Assembly (NCBI GenBank): GCA_937898635.1
Contig: CALEJW010000130.1
Span: forward strand, 1-6,722
Length of the DNA: 6,722 nucleotides
Source of the DNA: an uncultured Pseudomonadota bacterium
Lineage (GTDB): Bacteria > Pseudomonadota > Gammaproteobacteria > Burkholderiales > Usitatibacteraceae
Direction of reading: 5' to 3'
Shown here in pieces: positions 5,849-6,722 of the stretch. The translations under genes and the position numbers were made by a program. The first letter of the stretch is position 1; every line of letters begins with the position of its first letter. The notes below the pieces were generated by a model that was given only the letters and a program-made list of their open reading frames with translations, ran no database searches and was not told the DNA's origin.

Positions 5849-6722
5849 TCGCGAAGCGCCGCGAGCCCAGGCTCGTCGACCGTCTCGTCGTCGATGCCGA
5901 GGCGGAACGGCGTGAACTCGTGGCGGGACTGATGCGCGAGAACGCAGCCATCTCGCCGAAGTACTTCTACGACGAGGTGGGCTGCGCGCTCTACGGGGCG
6001 ATCTGCCGGCTTCCCGAGTACTACCCGACGCGCACCGAGGTCGGGCTCTTCCAGGCGCGGCGTGCCGAGATCGCGGCCGCCATCGGACCGGGCCGCCAGT
6101 TCGTCGACCTGGGCGCCGGGGACTGCCGCAAGGCGGAAGGATGGTTGCCGTTCGTGGCGCCATCGCGCTATGTCGCCGTCGATATCGCGTTGCCGGAGAT
6201 CGCCGGCGCCCTCGAGCGCCTGGGCGCGGACTTTCCGGGCCTGGAACGGGTCGGGGTGGCCACCGATTTCTCGCACGGTCTCGACCTGGAAGGCATCCTC
6301 GACGCCGGCCCGGCGCTCTACTTCTATCCGGGTTCCAGCATCGGCAACTTCACGCCGGACGAGGCGACCGCGTTCCTTGCCGGCATCCATCGCCAGTGCG
6401 CCACACGGCCCGGCAGTTCGCTCCTCATCGGCGTGGACGGCAAGAAGGAAAAGGCCGTCCTCGACGCGGCCTACGACGATGCCCTGGGCGTCACCGCCGC
6501 GTTCAACCGCAACGTGCTGCGGCACCTGAACGCGAAGTTCGGGTTCGGATTCGACCTGGCGGGTTTCTCGCACGTGGGTTTCTACGACGAGCGCGAGGGA
6601 CGGATAGAGATGCACCTGGAAAGCCTGCGCGAACAGGCCGTGCGCCCCGACGGCCACGAGCGGCGGTGCCGGCGCGGCGAGCGCATCCACACCGAGAACT
6701 CGTACAAGTACGCTCCGGCCGA
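5845..6722 (+). CDS. egtD: L-histidine N-alpha-methyltransferase EgtD (3' end cut by window)
   Basis: The open frame covers 292 codons without a stop and runs off the edge; the family is about 320 residues, so only the C-terminal tail is missing. EgtD uses S-adenosylmethionine to trimethylate histidine to hercynine, the first step of ergothioneine synthesis in the cytoplasm. Signature blocks are in order: SPKYFYDEVG (37-46), LPEYYPTRTE (56-65), the SAM site DLGAGDCRK (88-96), YPGSSIGNFTPDEA (161-174), AYDDALGVTAAFNRN (209-223), RIEMHLESL (253-261) and HTENSYKYAP (282-291). Residues aligning with the known histidine-binding set of mycobacterial EgtD are present: Tyr42, Tyr59, Asn168, Tyr210, Met256, Glu284 and Ser286. 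The SAM motif GAGDCRKAE differs from the more common GSGxSxKT form. No egtB is seen in the window; it may lie downstream. The start overlaps the tlpA-like stop by ATGA. Confidence 0.95.
   Translation, partial: MIAKRREPRLVDRLVVDAEAERRELVAGLMRENAAISPKYFYDEVGCALYGAICRLPEYYPTRTEVGLFQARRAEIAAAIGPGRQFVDLGAGDCRKAEGWLPFVAPSRYVAVDIALPEIAGALERLGADFPGLERVGVATDFSHGLDLEGILDAGPALYFYPGSSIGNFTPDEATAFLAGIHRQCATRPGSSLLIGVDGKKEKAVLDAAYDDALGVTAAFNRNVLRHLNAKFGFGFDLAGFSHVGFYDEREGRIEMHLESLREQAVRPDGHERRCRRGERIHTENSYKYAPA

Noticed and set aside
5323..6690. 455-residue minus-strand open frame
   Set aside because: Antisense to tlpA-like and egtD genes, both strongly supported by family motifs.

Overview
The window comes from a very GC-rich bacterial chromosome. 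Codon third positions are dominated by G and C, and long spurious open frames run antisense to every gene. The EgtD variant and the Tat-exported transglutaminase-like protein suggest a proteobacterium, most likely a betaproteobacterium or a related environmental lineage; this is an inference from protein style, not a proven taxonomy. No rRNA, tRNA, CRISPR array, insertion sequence or phage gene was seen.

Left part (1-3940). A small single-pass membrane protein (60-323, +) converges on a very large minus-strand flavoprotein (361-3873, 1170 aa), with a GC-rich hairpin between the two stops. The large protein is the most striking object here. A helical N-terminal region of about 245 residues with no recognised fold precedes a GltD/NfnB-like half (eight cysteines for two [4Fe-4S] clusters, a FAD-binding and a pyridine-nucleotide-binding Rossmann fold). 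This is fused to an NfnA/PyrK-like half (ferredoxin reductase-type FAD and NAD domain plus a C-terminal four-cysteine [2Fe-2S] motif). It looks like a single-chain version of the two-subunit transhydrogenase NfnAB, with unusual insertions and an altered 2Fe-2S spacing.

Middle (3874-4197). This is a divergent control region. It holds a TAAAAT -10-like box for the large flavoprotein, an imperfect 35-bp palindrome directly upstream of that box, a plausible plus-strand promoter, a short 5'-UTR hairpin, and a 36-codon Cys/His-rich small ORF with a strong Shine-Dalgarno sequence.

Right part (4198-6722). Three plus-strand genes probably form an operon: a Tat-exported transglutaminase-like cysteine protease-fold protein, an exported TlpA-type thioredoxin, and EgtD, the histidine trimethyltransferase of ergothioneine synthesis, which the window edge cuts near its C-terminus. 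tlpA and egtD overlap by ATGA. Both lack a clear Shine-Dalgarno sequence and have a perfect GC hairpin just before the start codon, so their translation may depend on upstream ribosomes. The shared theme is thiol and redox chemistry, but the functional link among the three products is an inference.
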